A stretch of DNA of 64,000 nucleotides. Origin: Terribacillus aidingensis. GTDB lineage: Bacteria; Bacillota; Bacilli; Bacillales; Amphibacillaceae. This document shows positions 38,186 through 47,569 of this stretch, one piece after another. Position 1 is the stretch's first letter, and each line of letters opens with the position of its first letter. The stretch is taken from contig NZ_CP159996.1 in the NCBI RefSeq assembly GCF_040703035.1, forward strand, positions 1,956,001-2,020,000, in the 5' to 3' direction. The notes beneath the pieces are model-generated. The model saw only the letters and a list, made by a program, of their open reading frames with translations, was not told the origin of the DNA and did no database searches. The translations under genes and the position numbers were made by a program.

Positions 38186-38214
38186 AAAACACTCCGGTTT
38201 TTACCGGAGTGTTT
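38185..38214 (+). terminator. Bidirectional terminator between the 41-aa gene and yrhC
   Basis: AAACACTCCGG / CCGGAGTGTTT with a 6-nt T-rich loop. It serves convergent transcription from both sides. Confidence 0.88.
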
Positions 38215-38440
38215 AGCTTTCTAATTGTTTTTTCCATCTTTCTATTGCAAACCAGATCAGTATGCTTGTAATTACGCATCCGCCAGTCATAGCAAACAGG
38301 ATATCTGCTTTGTCTGTAGGTGCCAAATAAACATTGATAACCGAACCAATGTATAAATAACTGCCAAGAATCAGAAGCGCCAATGCAAAACGACGATAAT
38401 CTGCAATCTTGTCAATCAACTGCTGTTGTCTTTTATTCAT
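38213..38440 (-). CDS. yrhC: YrhC family membrane protein
   Basis: 75-aa protein with two hydrophobic segments (about 18-38 and 47-65) and charged ends. Sequence and length fit YrhC, which in B. subtilis is the last gene of the yrrT-mtnN-mccA-mccB-yrhC methionine-to-cysteine operon. Its function is unknown. Here mccA and mccB are absent and a terminator separates it from mtnN. Confidence 0.75.
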   Translation of the reverse strand: MNKRQQQLIDKIADYRRFALALLILGSYLYIGSVINVYLAPTDKADILFAMTGGCVITSILIWFAIERWKKQLES

Positions 38441-38478
38441 CTTGTCGCCTCCTCTTCCAATCTAGCAACATTGTAACA

Positions 38479-38513
38479 CAAAAAAAGACAGCAATTACCT
38501 GGTAATTGCTGTC
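38479..38513 (-). terminator. Terminator after mtnN
   Basis: GACAGCAATTACC / GGTAATTGCTGTC, a near-perfect 13-bp inverted repeat, followed on the minus strand by seven or more T. Confidence 0.9.
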
Positions 38514-38520
38514 ATAAGTG

Positions 38521-39213
38521 TTAGTAGCGTTCAACCATTTTCATGATCAATGTCGCTGCATTGCGAGCAGCTTGGTCAAGGAAAGCATCAAATGATACAG
38601 ACGATTCCTTGCCTGCAATATCAGACAACGCCCGTACAATGACAAAAGGTGTTCCATAGTGATACGACACCTGAGCCACTGCAGCAGCCTCCATCTCCGC
38701 TGCCAGCATAGCTGGGAACTTGTCCCGGACAAATGCTACACGTTCTGGATCAGACATAAAACTATCACCGGTCGCAATAAGACCGATTTCAGCGTTCGTA
38801 TCAGGGAATTGATCAATAACACTCTTGGCTAGCTGAACCAGCTCCTGATCTGCCTGGAAAGCTGGCGGCATTTGCGGTACTTGACCATAAACATAGTCGA
38901 ATGCTGTTACGTCCACGTCATGGTGAACGACCGAATCAGAGATGACAATATCCCCTACTTCCAGATTCGAAGCAAATCCGCCCGCTGAACCAGTGTTGAT
39001 GATTGCTTCCGGTGCATATCGTTCAATCAGCATAGATGCAGCGAGTGCTGCATTCACTTTTCCGATTCCCGATTTAAGCAGGACAACTGGTTTATCAGAT
39101 AGTGTGCCTTCTGTAATTTCATACCCTGCTACAATGACCTCTTTTTTGTATGCCATTGTTTCTTTCAGTAATGCTACTTCTTCATCCATTGCTCCAATGA
39201 TCCCGATTGTCAT
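38521..39213 (-). CDS. mtnN: 5'-methylthioadenosine/S-adenosylhomocysteine nucleosidase
   Basis: 230-aa nucleosidase that cleaves adenine from methylthioadenosine and S-adenosylhomocysteine, clearing by-products of SAM use. Motifs: [31 protein letters not shown], and [11 protein letters not shown] with the substrate-binding Met-Glu, ending in RALSDIAG with the catalytic Asp. It is grouped with yrrS upstream; no luxS, mccA or mccB is adjacent. Confidence 0.97.
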   Translation of the reverse strand: MTIGIIGAMDEEVALLKETMAYKKEVIVAGYEITEGTLSDKPVVLLKSGIGKVNAALAASMLIERYAPEAIINTGSAGGFASNLEVGDIVISDSVVHHDVDVTAFDYVYGQVPQMPPAFQADQELVQLAKSVIDQFPDTNAEIGLIATGDSFMSDPERVAFVRDKFPAMLAAEMEAAAVAQVSYHYGTPFVIVRALSDIAGKESSVSFDAFLDQAARNAATLIMKMVERY

Positions 39214-39226
39214 TCTGCCTGCTCCT

Positions 39227-39859
39227 TTAACTCTTCCTATCGTTTTCTTTCAGTACTTCCACTTTTGTTGCCTGCCAGCCTTTTCCATCCACCCAGCTGG
39301 CAAATACACGGAATGTCTCTTCTGAATCAGTTGCAGAGACTGTTGCAATGACATCATTACCGCCATTGCCGTTGTTCTCTACCCACCAAGCTGTCATCGA
39401 GGCTGGATCCAATCCAACTGCTCCTCCAACGGCCTGCATCATTTCATTCCAGTCCTGCGTGCCTTTTTCAAAGGTTGTCGTATGAGTCCCGGACTGCTCG
39501 GTGCCTACCGGCTCCCAGTCCTTCGAATACGCTTCCTTCACATTATCATCTGAAGGTTCAGCTTCTTTTTTGTCTTCCTTTTCTTTCTCATCGTCATCCT
39601 GCTTCTCTTCATCAGCTTTCTCTGTATCTTCGCCATTGCTAGAATCGTTATTGCCTTGGAGTTGTTCTGCGATGGATTTTTGATTCTGTTCGTCAGCTGT
39701 TTGATTTTCCATTGCCGGTTTATCATTCAAAACTGCTACGAGCAGCACGACGACTAGGGCGACACCAGCAATTGCCAGGACAACACTAAGCCACTTCCTA
39801 GGTTTTCTGCGTCTGTTTCTATTATTCAATCTGGAAAAATCCTGATTATCATCCGCCAT
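39227..39859 (-). CDS. yrrS: YrrS family membrane protein (DUF1510)
   Basis: 210-aa protein: basic cytoplasmic start ([11 protein letters not shown]), one membrane helix (about 23-43), a very acidic low-complexity linker (Glu/Lys/Asp, about 60-100) and a C-terminal DUF1510 domain ([26 protein letters not shown]). The function is unknown; in B. subtilis it is co-transcribed with the penicillin-binding protein gene pbpI, which is missing here. The ATG at 39859 lies 7 nt after AGGAGG. Confidence 0.85.
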   Translation of the reverse strand: MADDNQDFSRLNNRNRRRKPRKWLSVVLAIAGVALVVVLLVAVLNDKPAMENQTADEQNQKSIAEQLQGNNDSSNGEDTEKADEEKQDDDEKEKEDKKEAEPSDDNVKEAYSKDWEPVGTEQSGTHTTTFEKGTQDWNEMMQAVGGAVGLDPASMTAWWVENNGNGGNDVIATVSATDSEETFRVFASWVDGKGWQATKVEVLKENDRKS

Positions 39860-40078
39860 GCTCATCCCTCCTCATTGGTCTCTATTATACTATGAACTGA
39901 GGCGAAGCCAAAGTCATATTATAAGCTCTTTTTCTTTTGATGATTTTGTTGAAGCATCTCTAATTTTGACATACCGGAAGGATTCTGTGCATATATATCT
40001 AACTATATAAATTAGAAAAGCAGGTAGGACTACTTTGATCAGTCATCATGATTCCTGTGGAAGAGGAGGAAGATAAAC

Positions 40079-40333
40079 GTGATGAAAGTGACAAGAATGG
40101 ATACGAACCTTTGGGGGCACGAATCGTTCGAGTATGTCGGCTACGACAAGGAAGCCGAGACCTTCTCTATCTTCTTACCGGAAGAATGCTGTTTGTCTTT
40201 CACTAGTGTGAAAGAACAAGTTGTCTTTTCATTTCTGCTGGCACTCGACAAAGAAAGTTTTATCCTGCAAAAGCTTATACCCTTTTTCCCGTTCGAGAAA
40301 TCATCTGCAGAGTCAATTCATCAGGCTCAATAA
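40079..40333 (+). CDS. Small KTSC-like protein
   Basis: 84-aa protein on the strand opposite to its neighbours. The segment SFEYVGYDKEAETFSIFL, then YxV-like LSFTSVKEQV, LLALDKESF and IPFFPF, aligns by eye with KTSC domains (pattern IGYD...TL.V.F...V...V...L..A.S.G..F...I...YPY), but the Lys-Thr-Ser-Cys end itself is not seen. KTSC domains are found alone or with RNA ligases and synthetases; their role is unclear. AGAGGAGG lies 9 nt before a GTG and 12 nt before the following ATG. Possible TTGACA about 110 nt upstream. No function assigned. Confidence 0.7.
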   Translation: MMKVTRMDTNLWGHESFEYVGYDKEAETFSIFLPEECCLSFTSVKEQVVFSFLLALDKESFILQKLIPFFPFEKSSAESIHQAQ

Positions 40334-40334
40334 T

Positions 40335-40371
40335 AAAAGCTGCTTCCATATCATTCGGAAGCAGCTTTTGT
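40335..40371 (-). terminator. Bidirectional terminator between greA and the KTSC-like gene
   Basis: AAAAGCTGCTTCC / GGAAGCAGCTTTT, 13-bp stem with a 9-nt loop, and A/T runs on both sides. Confidence 0.9.
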
Positions 40372-40378
40372 TTTATGT

Positions 40379-40855
40379 CTATTCTACTTTAGTAATTTTG
40401 ACTTGAATGTCGCCACCTGGTGTGGAGACACTTAATTCTTCACCGACTTCATGGCCAATCAGGCTTTTTGCAATCGGAGAATCGTTTGAGATTTTACCTT
40501 CGAACGGATCTGCTTCTGCACTTCCGACGATAGTATAGCTTTCTTCTTCCCCGTCAGGCAGTTCGATGAAGGTAACTGTTTTACCCATTCCAACCATATC
40601 AGGATTATCTGTATCACTTTCGATAATCACTGCATTGCGGATCATGTTTTCTGTTGTAGCGATTTTGGATTCGACGAATGCTTGCTCGTCTTTTGCCGCA
40701 TCATATTCGGAGTTCTCGGACAAGTCACCGAAGCCTCGCGCGATTTTAATACGCTCGACAACCTCTTGACGACGAGTTGTTTTTAGATACTCCAACTCCT
40801 CCTCAAGCTTCGCCAAACCTTCATTTGTCATGTAATATTGTTTTTCTGTAGCCAA
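40379..40855 (-). CDS. greA: Transcription elongation factor GreA
   Basis: 158-aa factor that enters the RNA polymerase secondary channel and stimulates cleavage of backtracked RNA. The N-terminal coiled coil holds the acidic tip ([18 protein letters not shown]), and the C-terminal domain contains [21 protein letters not shown] in two pieces. I place the start at the TTG at 40855, about 8 nt after AAGGGG, matching the usual length of 157-158 aa; the GTG three codons upstream lies within that site. Confidence 0.96.
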   Translation of the reverse strand: MATEKQYYMTNEGLAKLEEELEYLKTTRRQEVVERIKIARGFGDLSENSEYDAAKDEQAFVESKIATTENMIRNAVIIESDTDNPDMVGMGKTVTFIELPDGEEESYTIVGSAEADPFEGKISNDSPIAKSLIGHEVGEELSVSTPGGDIQVKITKVE

Positions 40856-40974
40856 TTCAACCACCCCTTGAGCTCTAAAAGATTCTTTCCCTTTGCTTCA
40901 CTTCTATAGCGTTTTCATGCATATTCCATACTATGGCAGATTCCTGCCGAAAATTCAATACTTATCTGTACGAG

Positions 40975-41607
40975 TCACGTAGTGCGGCCGGAGAGAATCG
41001 TTTCGATCTTCGCAGACATCAAATCGATGGCTACGTGGTTTTCTCCGCCTTCTGGAATGATAATATCTGCATACCGCTTTGTTGGTTCGATGAATTGCAA
41101 ATGCATCGGACGTACTACATTCACATACTGCTCGATAACTGAATCAATTGTCCGTCCGCGTTCCTTAATATCACGCAGCAAACGGCGGATAATCCGTAGA
41201 TCTGCATCTGTATCAACGAACACCTTTATATCCATCATATCACGCAGTCGCTCGTCCTCGAGGATCAGTATTCCTTCCAGAATGATAACGTCCTTCGGTT
41301 CAACTGGTATTGTCTCTTCAGAACGTGTATGGATCTTGTAATCATAGATCGGCTTCTCTATCGCCTGCTGCTCACCAAGTGCCTGTAAATGCTGCATTAG
41401 CAATTCATTATCGAAGGCGAATGGATGATCATAGTTCGTATTGAGACGTTTTTCGAACGGAAGATGAGATTGATCTTTGTAATACGAGTCTTGCTCGATC
41501 ACTAGAATTGTCTTATCTGTAAACCGTTTGTAGATGGATCTTGTAACAGACGTCTTCCCTGATCCGGATCCTCCTGCAACACCGATAATGATAGGTTTCT
41601 TTGCCAT
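40975..41607 (-). CDS. udk: Uridine kinase
   Basis: 210-aa P-loop kinase of pyrimidine salvage phosphorylating uridine and cytidine. Walker [10 protein letters not shown] is near residue 12, followed by [19 protein letters not shown] and [11 protein letters not shown]. The ATG at 41607 gives the conserved [13 protein letters not shown] start with AGGAG close by. It follows trmR; in B. subtilis the U32-peptidase-like genes trhP1/trhP2 stand between the two. Confidence 0.96.
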   Translation of the reverse strand: MAKKPIIIGVAGGSGSGKTSVTRSIYKRFTDKTILVIEQDSYYKDQSHLPFEKRLNTNYDHPFAFDNELLMQHLQALGEQQAIEKPIYDYKIHTRSEETIPVEPKDVIILEGILILEDERLRDMMDIKVFVDTDADLRIIRRLLRDIKERGRTIDSVIEQYVNVVRPMHLQFIEPTKRYADIIIPEGGENHVAIDLMSAKIETILSGRTT

Positions 41608-41636
41608 TGCTCCTACTCCTCTTCCTACTGCCTCGT

Positions 41637-42275
41637 TCATTTCTTCTTCACACTGACAGCTACTCCATCGCCTACCGGCAGGATCGTCGTGTGGAACGCT
41701 TCATGCTGGAATAACCAGTCGTTATATTTTCGGATCTTCTTTGCGATATTAGCTTTGCGTGGTGTAGCTTCACTATCGTCCGCCACATACCCTTTGAATA
41801 GAACATTGTCACTGACAATGACACCTCGCTCACTGAGCATCTCGCTATAAGCTTCGAAGAAACGTTGATATTGCCCTTTGGCTGCATCGATGAAGACAAA
41901 ATCGTACGGGGCATGCGCTTTTATTTTGTCTTCCAAATCGAATGCATCGCCTTTAAGGATCAAAATATCATCCTGAGCGCCTTGCGCTTGGATATGGGTG
42001 ACGGCCTGATCGTAACGTACGTCATCACGTTCGACGGTCACGATGCTGACATCTGGTTTCGCGTGACGCATCATTAGAGCTGAATACCCGATTGCTGTCC
42101 CGATTTCCAATATTTTGTCTGGCTGATGAAGCCGAATCAGCTGCATCAAAAATTGTATCCCAAGCGGCTCCATTATCGGTACACGGTCTTCTGCAGCAAG
42201 CTCCTCCAATTTCTTAGCCCATTCAGGAGAAGACTCCACATACTCCTCCAAGTAACCCATTATTGCTTGTAACAT
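41637..42275 (-). CDS. trmR: tRNA 5-hydroxyuridine methyltransferase TrmR (YrrM)
   Basis: 212-aa class I O-methyltransferase: [16 protein letters not shown] (motif I), [18 protein letters not shown] (metal-binding Asp) and [10 protein letters not shown]. In B. subtilis YrrM/TrmR methylates ho5U34 of tRNA to mo5U. The ho5U makers TrhP1/TrhP2 are not found beside it here, so the substrate would have to come from TrhP elsewhere or from oxygen-dependent TrhO. Confidence 0.9.
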   Translation of the reverse strand: MLQAIMGYLEEYVESSPEWAKKLEELAAEDRVPIMEPLGIQFLMQLIRLHQPDKILEIGTAIGYSALMMRHAKPDVSIVTVERDDVRYDQAVTHIQAQGAQDDILILKGDAFDLEDKIKAHAPYDFVFIDAAKGQYQRFFEAYSEMLSERGVIVSDNVLFKGYVADDSEATPRKANIAKKIRKYNDWLFQHEAFHTTILPVGDGVAVSVKKK

Positions 42276-42297
42276 ATTAATTCCTCACTTTACCTGC

Positions 42298-43425
42298 TTA
42301 CTCATCCAAGTGCATATGCTTCTCAATCAATTCTTCATGTTCATCGAATGTCCGTGCATAATAAATTTCTCCATCGTCCCCGGCGAGGAAATACAAATAA
42401 TCGGATTCTTCCGGCTGGACCACGGCTTCGAGCGCATTCTCTGAGAAGTTGCTTATCGGGCCGACAGGAAGCCCTTTTATTTGATATGTATTGTAAGGTG
42501 AATCCACTTCCAAATCCTTGTAATACACGCGAGATTTATGCTCTCCTAATGCATACAGCACAGTAGGATCCGTCTGCAGCCTCATATCGTCTGCCAGACG
42601 GTTATAAAAGATTCCGGCAATCTTTTTCCGCTCATCTTCATTCCTTGCTTCGTTCTCGACAAGCGAAGCGAATGTCAACGCTTCATGCACGCTCAATTCC
42701 TTTTGTTTGAATCCATCCAAATATGGTGAAATAATCTGCTGAGACTTATCCAGCATCATATGAACCACCTTATCTACAGTGATGTCATCAGAGGATGTAA
42801 AGTTATAAGTAGCCGCAAATAAGTATCCTTCAAGCGGATAACGTATATCTTTATTCAAAATATCCTCCGTCAGAAAATCCGGATATTCACTAATGAGCTG
42901 TTTGATATAAGCTTCATCTTTCATCTTATCCAGGAAAGCCTGCTGGTCTATTCCTAATGACCCAGACAGGATTACGCTGATCTCCTCGATATCGGATCCT
43001 TCCGGAACTGCAGCAGATGCAGAGGGGGTATTCCCCGCCTCTGGATCGTTCAATTCATCGACGACCTGCTGCATGGACATGGAAGGGGAAAGCTCATAGT
43101 TTCCCGCGCGGAAGTTGGCTTCACCAGAAAACTTCACATACAGCCTGAAGATGAAAGCATTTTTAATCAGACCTTGCTCCTCCAGGGATTTACCGATTGA
43201 GCTAGCAGTAGCTCCCATAGGAACTTCGACAACCTGTGTTGTATCATTGTCTGAATCGACAGCTTTCATACTGGCATTCACGTAGATAAAGGTTCCGAGT
43301 GCACCAATCAATAGAAGTACGATTATTACGGATATGATCATTAAAACTATTTTCCGCACGACGCTTGCTTCCTCCATTCTTCTGTCCCGATTCTGTTGAA
43401 AAAGATCATCATTCGAGGCAGTCAA
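42298..43425 (-). CDS. mltG: Endolytic murein transglycosylase MltG
   Basis: 375-aa membrane protein (B. subtilis YrrL). The N-terminus is cytoplasmic, with one membrane helix (about 26-50), then a LysM-like region and the YceG catalytic domain with LASLVENEAR (catalytic Glu), FYNRLADDMRLQTDPTV and YNTYQIKGLPVGPISN. It cuts nascent glycan strands within the membrane and sets strand length, often with class A penicillin-binding proteins. Confidence 0.95.
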   Translation of the reverse strand: MTASNDDLFQQNRDRRMEEASVVRKIVLMIISVIIVLLLIGALGTFIYVNASMKAVDSDNDTTQVVEVPMGATASSIGKSLEEQGLIKNAFIFRLYVKFSGEANFRAGNYELSPSMSMQQVVDELNDPEAGNTPSASAAVPEGSDIEEISVILSGSLGIDQQAFLDKMKDEAYIKQLISEYPDFLTEDILNKDIRYPLEGYLFAATYNFTSSDDITVDKVVHMMLDKSQQIISPYLDGFKQKELSVHEALTFASLVENEARNEDERKKIAGIFYNRLADDMRLQTDPTVLYALGEHKSRVYYKDLEVDSPYNTYQIKGLPVGPISNFSENALEAVVQPEESDYLYFLAGDDGEIYYARTFDEHEELIEKHMHLDE

Positions 43426-43514
43426 GCTATCTTTCCTCCTTTATCCGCCTTATTATACAACAAACGTCAAGCGGGTCTCCACCCGTCCGACAATTTATGC
43501 GGATAAAGCTGCAA

Positions 43515-43549
43515 GAAAAAATCCTCTCTGCCTTATCGGAAAGAGAGGA
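43515..43549 (-). terminator. Terminator after yrzB
   Basis: ATCCTCTCT / AGAGAGGA stem followed on the minus strand by a T-run. It separates the ireB-ruvX-yrzB unit from mltG. Confidence 0.8.
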
Positions 43550-43563
43550 CTGCCTATTACAAA

Positions 43564-43851
43564 TTAGATGCCGTCTTCCTCATCAGTAAGTGTATTCAGC
43601 ATTTCTTCGACCATTTCCCATTCTTCCTCTGTGTCGATCTGGAATAATGTCAGATCCTTGTCATCGCCTTTTTCTTCGTAGCGGAAAGCGAACACTTCGA
43701 CTTCATCGTCCGCATCAGCTTGTTCAGCCGGTACGACCGCAATATATGAGTGTCCTGTTTCATCCACGTCAAAATTGAACAAGACTTCGAATAAATGTTC
43801 TTCCCCGTTTTCGTCCGGGATGATGATACGTTCTTTTTCTTCCAATGCCAT
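43564..43851 (-). CDS. yrzB: DUF1292 protein YrzB
   Basis: 95-aa, very acidic protein of the DUF1292 family (EERIIIPDENGEEHLFEVLFNFDVDE-type start, then YIAVVP and VFAFRYEE). No function is known. It is the third gene of the conserved ireB-ruvX-yrzB cluster behind alaS. Confidence 0.92.
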   Translation of the reverse strand: MALEEKERIIIPDENGEEHLFEVLFNFDVDETGHSYIAVVPAEQADADDEVEVFAFRYEEKGDDKDLTLFQIDTEEEWEMVEEMLNTLTDEEDGI

Positions 43852-43864
43852 TTGGCTACACTCC

Positions 43865-44293
43865 TTATTGTTTCGAATCCAGAAAGCCCTGAAGAATCAT
43901 GACTGCTGCCATCTTATCGATTACTTTCTTGCGTTTTTTACGGCTGAGGTCGGCTTCAAGCAGTACTCGTTCTGCTGCCATCGTCGTCAGACGCTCGTCC
44001 CAAAGCACTGTTTCGATCTTGAATTCCTCATTGATCCATTGGGAGAAGACTTGTGAAGCCTCTCCCCTGGGACCGATTGTACCATTCATGTTCTTCGGCA
44101 AGCCAATGACAGCTCTCTGTACACCATGCTGCTGAATGATCTGCTCCAATTCATTCTTTGCTGTTTCAAAATCTGCTTCATTCCAATGTATTGTAGTCAG
44201 ACCCTGGGCCGTCCAGCCAAGTCCATCGCTGATTGCCACACCGATCGTTTTCGATCCGACATCCAATCCCATCGTCTTTAGTATGTCAGTCAT
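43865..44293 (-). CDS. ruvX: YqgF/RuvX family nuclease (YrrK)
   Basis: 142-aa RNase H-fold protein: [45 protein letters not shown] and [17 protein letters not shown], giving the catalytic acidic residues. The family is linked to Holliday-junction resolution and to 16S rRNA 5' processing. It overlaps the ireB end by 4 nt. Confidence 0.94.
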   Translation of the reverse strand: MTDILKTMGLDVGSKTIGVAISDGLGWTAQGLTTIHWNEADFETAKNELEQIIQQHGVQRAVIGLPKNMNGTIGPRGEASQVFSQWINEEFKIETVLWDERLTTMAAERVLLEADLSRKKRKKVIDKMAAVMILQGFLDSKQ

Positions 44294-44553
44294 GATTTAT
44301 TCTGTTCCAAATAAAATTTTACCAGTTGCTCCACAATCTCATCCCGCTCCATGCGGCGGATCAGGTTTCTGGCATCTTTATGCCGGGGAATATAAGCTGG
44401 GTCCCCAGACAGCAGATAGCCGACAATCTGATTAATCGGATTGTATCCTTTTTCCCGCAATGCTTCGTATACGGACATTAGTACTTCCCGGACATTCTCG
44501 TCCATCGGTTCTTCCGGAAAGTTGAATTTCATCGTTTTATCCATCGAACTCAA
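44290..44553 (-). CDS. IreB family regulatory protein (YrzL)
   Basis: 87-aa protein of the IreB/DUF965 family; the core [20 protein letters not shown] is highly conserved. IreB of Enterococcus faecalis is phosphorylated by the Ser/Thr kinase IreK and lowers cephalosporin resistance. The TTG at 44553 is chosen: GAGGTGG is 6-7 nt upstream and the [11 protein letters not shown] start matches B. subtilis YrzL. Confidence 0.93.
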   Translation of the reverse strand: MSSMDKTMKFNFPEEPMDENVREVLMSVYEALREKGYNPINQIVGYLLSGDPAYIPRHKDARNLIRRMERDEIVEQLVKFYLEQNKS

Positions 44554-44620
44554 GTGAAGCCACCTCGCTTAAATTGCCAGTCTTTTTTTCAGTATATACT
44601 TTTCTGTCGGATTTGGAAAA

Positions 44621-47257
44621 TCAAAGCTGCTCTTCGACATAAACTGCCGCATATGCAAGTGCATCCGGAACCTGCTCCGGATTCTTACCGCCAGCCTGCG
44701 CCATATCCGGACGGCCGCCACCACCGCCGCCGCAGCGTTTGGCAGTTTCTTTAATCAGGTTACCTGCATGCAGACCGCGTCCGATCAAGTCCTTGGATAC
44801 ACCAGCAGCTAGCTGTACCTTGCCTTCAGCTGTTGCTGCCAGAAGGATAACACCGCTATCAAGCTTTTGTTTCAGATCATCGACCATACCGCGTAGCTGG
44901 TTCATATCTGCTACATCCACTTGTTCTGCAAGCACTTTAACACCTTTTACTTCTTTTACTTTATCCAATATGTTGCCAGCTTCGAGCTGGGACAGTTTGC
45001 TGCGCAGGCTGTCGCGCTCACGCTGAACTTCCTTAAGATCCGCGAATAACGCTTCAATTCGGGAAGGTACTTGTTCGTTTGATGTTTTTAGTTCTGCTGC
45101 AGCTTGTGAAAGAATCTGCTGCTGCTGCTGCGTGAACCGGTAAGCTTCTTTTGAAGTGACTGCCTCGATTCGGCGCGTGCCAGCACCAATACCGCTTTCG
45201 GAAACAATCTTGAATAGGCCGATTTGGGACGTGTTTCGAACATGCACACCGCCACATAGCTCCAGGCTGTAATCACCGATTTGAACAACTCGTACAACAT
45301 CACCGTATTTCTCACCGAACAGCGCCATCGCGCCCATCTCTTTCGCATCGCTTAAGCTTTGATAAGATGTGCTGACAGCAAGCTCATCCCAGATTTTTTC
45401 GTTGACGGTTTCCTCTATCTTTTCCAATTCTTCTTTTGTTACCGCATTGAAATGAGAGAAGTCGAATCGAAGACGATCAGGCGCAACTAAAGATCCTGCC
45501 TGATTGACATGTGTACCTAATACATCCTTTAGAGCCTGATGCAATAGATGCGTCGCAGTATGGTTCTTTACTACGTGCTGACGTCTGCTTGTATCAACCT
45601 TTGCATGGACGATTTCCTTCACTTGAATCTGTCCTTGCTTCACAACTGCTTGATGCAGATTTTGTCCTTTTGGCGCTTTCTTGACTGCTTGTACGAATAC
45701 TGTCGCTGTCTCCGTCGTCACCCAGCCCTCATCGGCTACTTGCCCGCCGCTTTCTGCGTAGAATGGCGTTTCTTCCAGGATGAAGAAAATTTCGTCTCCC
45801 TCAACCGCTACATCAGCAAGCTGCTTATCTTTTACGATCGCAAGGATAGCTGTATCTGTTTCTGTACGATCATAACCGACATAGGTGCTTTCTGCTTCCA
45901 CTTCCTGCAAAACGCTATCCTGCACGTGCATGCTGTTCACTTTCTGGCGTGCATCACGCGCACGTTCACGCTGCTGCTTCATTTCTTCTTCGAAACCTGC
46001 TTCATCGATTGTGAAGCCTTCTTCACTGACATATTCCTCTGTCAGCTCTTTCGGGAAGCCATACGTATCATAGAGACGGAATACTTCGGTTCCAGGGAAG
46101 ACATTGCTACCTTTCTCCTTTTCTTCTGCTACGATCCGGTTCAGGATAGTCAGACCATCCGCAAGCGTTTCATGGAAACGCTCTTCTTCTGTCTGAATGA
46201 CTGTCTCGATAAATTCACGTTTTTCGAGTATTTGCGGGTAGAAGGCATCCATGATATCACCAACGACCGGTACTAGCTGTTTCATGAACGGCTTTTCAAT
46301 ACCAATGTTCTTTGCATAGCGTACTGCGCGACGGATCAGACGGCGGAGTACATAGCCGCGGCCTTCGTTGGAAGGAAGCGCGCCATCACTGATAGCGAAG
46401 GATACAGTACGGATATGATCGGCAATAACTTTGAATGCCGTATCGTCTGCTGCTGTCTCACCATACGCTTTTGTCGCAAACGTCGCTGTCTTCTCGATGA
46501 TTGGCATGAAAAGATCTGTTTCGAAGTTCGTTTTCGTATCCTGAATGACACAAACCATACGCTCCAGTCCCATCCCTGTATCGATGTTCTGTTTCGGAAG
46601 CGGTGTGTATGTGTGATCCGGATTATGATTGAATTGACTGAATACAAGGTTCCAGATTTCCAGATAGCGCTCGTTTTCACCGCCTGGATAAAGCTCTGGA
46701 TCAGATGAATCGTTGCCGTATTCTTCTCCGCGATCATAGAAAATCTCAGAGTTCGGACCACTCGGGCCTTCTCCGATGTCCCAGAAGTTTTCTTCTGTAC
46801 GGATGATTCGCTCTTCCGGCAATTTAACAAGATCACGCCACATTTGATACGCTTCTTCATCTTCCGGATGAACCGTTACAGATAGACGTTCCGGATCAAA
46901 ACCAATCCACTTTTTATCTGTTAGGAACTCCCATGCCCAAAGGATTGCTTCCTTCTTGAAATAGTCTCCGATCGAGAAGTTTCCAAGCATTTCGAAAAAC
47001 GTATGATGGCGGGCAGTGAAGCCTACATTCTCAATATCATTTGTACGGATGCTTTTCTGTGCATTCACGATACGCGGATTCTCTGGCACAACTCGCCCAT
47101 CAAAATATTTCTTCAGCGTTGCAACGCCACTGTTGATCCATAGCAACGAAGGATCTTCTATCGGCACAAGTGAAGCACTTGGCTCGACACTATGTCCTTT
47201 CTCCTTGAAGAAATCGAGGAATTTCTGTCTTACTTCAGCAGACGTTAATCTTTCCAT
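44621..47257 (-). CDS. alaS: Alanyl-tRNA synthetase
   Basis: 878-aa class II synthetase. The N-terminal catalytic core ([19 protein letters not shown] in two pieces) is followed by a tRNA-recognition domain, the editing domain with [11 protein letters not shown] and the CGGVHV zinc/editing motif, and the C-Ala domain ending with [15 protein letters not shown]. The length equals the B. subtilis enzyme. The ATG at 47257 has AAAGGAGG 7 nt upstream. Expression is controlled by the T-box leader in front. Confidence 0.98.
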   Translation of the reverse strand: MERLTSAEVRQKFLDFFKEKGHSVEPSASLVPIEDPSLLWINSGVATLKKYFDGRVVPENPRIVNAQKSIRTNDIENVGFTARHHTFFEMLGNFSIGDYFKKEAILWAWEFLTDKKWIGFDPERLSVTVHPEDEEAYQMWRDLVKLPEERIIRTEENFWDIGEGPSGPNSEIFYDRGEEYGNDSSDPELYPGGENERYLEIWNLVFSQFNHNPDHTYTPLPKQNIDTGMGLERMVCVIQDTKTNFETDLFMPIIEKTATFATKAYGETAADDTAFKVIADHIRTVSFAISDGALPSNEGRGYVLRRLIRRAVRYAKNIGIEKPFMKQLVPVVGDIMDAFYPQILEKREFIETVIQTEEERFHETLADGLTILNRIVAEEKEKGSNVFPGTEVFRLYDTYGFPKELTEEYVSEEGFTIDEAGFEEEMKQQRERARDARQKVNSMHVQDSVLQEVEAESTYVGYDRTETDTAILAIVKDKQLADVAVEGDEIFFILEETPFYAESGGQVADEGWVTTETATVFVQAVKKAPKGQNLHQAVVKQGQIQVKEIVHAKVDTSRRQHVVKNHTATHLLHQALKDVLGTHVNQAGSLVAPDRLRFDFSHFNAVTKEELEKIEETVNEKIWDELAVSTSYQSLSDAKEMGAMALFGEKYGDVVRVVQIGDYSLELCGGVHVRNTSQIGLFKIVSESGIGAGTRRIEAVTSKEAYRFTQQQQQILSQAAAELKTSNEQVPSRIEALFADLKEVQRERDSLRSKLSQLEAGNILDKVKEVKGVKVLAEQVDVADMNQLRGMVDDLKQKLDSGVILLAATAEGKVQLAAGVSKDLIGRGLHAGNLIKETAKRCGGGGGGRPDMAQAGGKNPEQVPDALAYAAVYVEEQL

Positions 47258-47534
47258 AAAAATGCCTCCTTTATTATGTAAACACACAAAAAACTCCCGA
47301 TCCTGCCATATGCAGGGACGAGAGTATGATCGCGGTACCACCCTGATTATAGACCGGAAAATGGTCTATCACCTTTAGACGCGGATAACGGTGCGCAGCC
47401 GATAAGGATTAACTTAGAGCTCCGGTATAGCTTTCCATCACACTTTTATGGAGATTCTTCCAGCCAAGGAATCTCCTCTCTTAATAAAAGGACGTCATGT
47501 ACTTGTACCTTCATCGCTTTTCGCTATAAATCTA
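47258..47534 (-). promoter_or_regulatory. T-box riboswitch of alaS
   Basis: The minus-strand leader contains the T-box sequence AGGGTGGTACCGCG (47331-47344) and, after it, a terminator hairpin with a six-T run (47288-47325). An upstream stem I region carries a likely specifier GCU (47429-47431, context GAAAGCUAUACC), an Ala codon. Uncharged tRNA-Ala pairing through its CCA end would stabilise the antiterminator. Confidence 0.93.
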
Positions 47535-47540
47535 AGCGTT

Positions 47541-47569
47541 AGTATAGATAAAAAAGCGGATTTTGTCAA
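47541..47569 (-). promoter_or_regulatory. Sigma-A type promoter of the alaS leader
   Basis: TTGACA (47564-47569), 17-bp spacer, TATACT (47541-47546). The -35 box overlaps the last codon of the preceding gene yrrI. Confidence 0.88.

Noticed and set aside
45548..46276. Plus-strand open frame of 242 codons inside alaS
   Set aside because: Antisense shadow of the conserved alaS coding sequence; composition is unlike a real protein.
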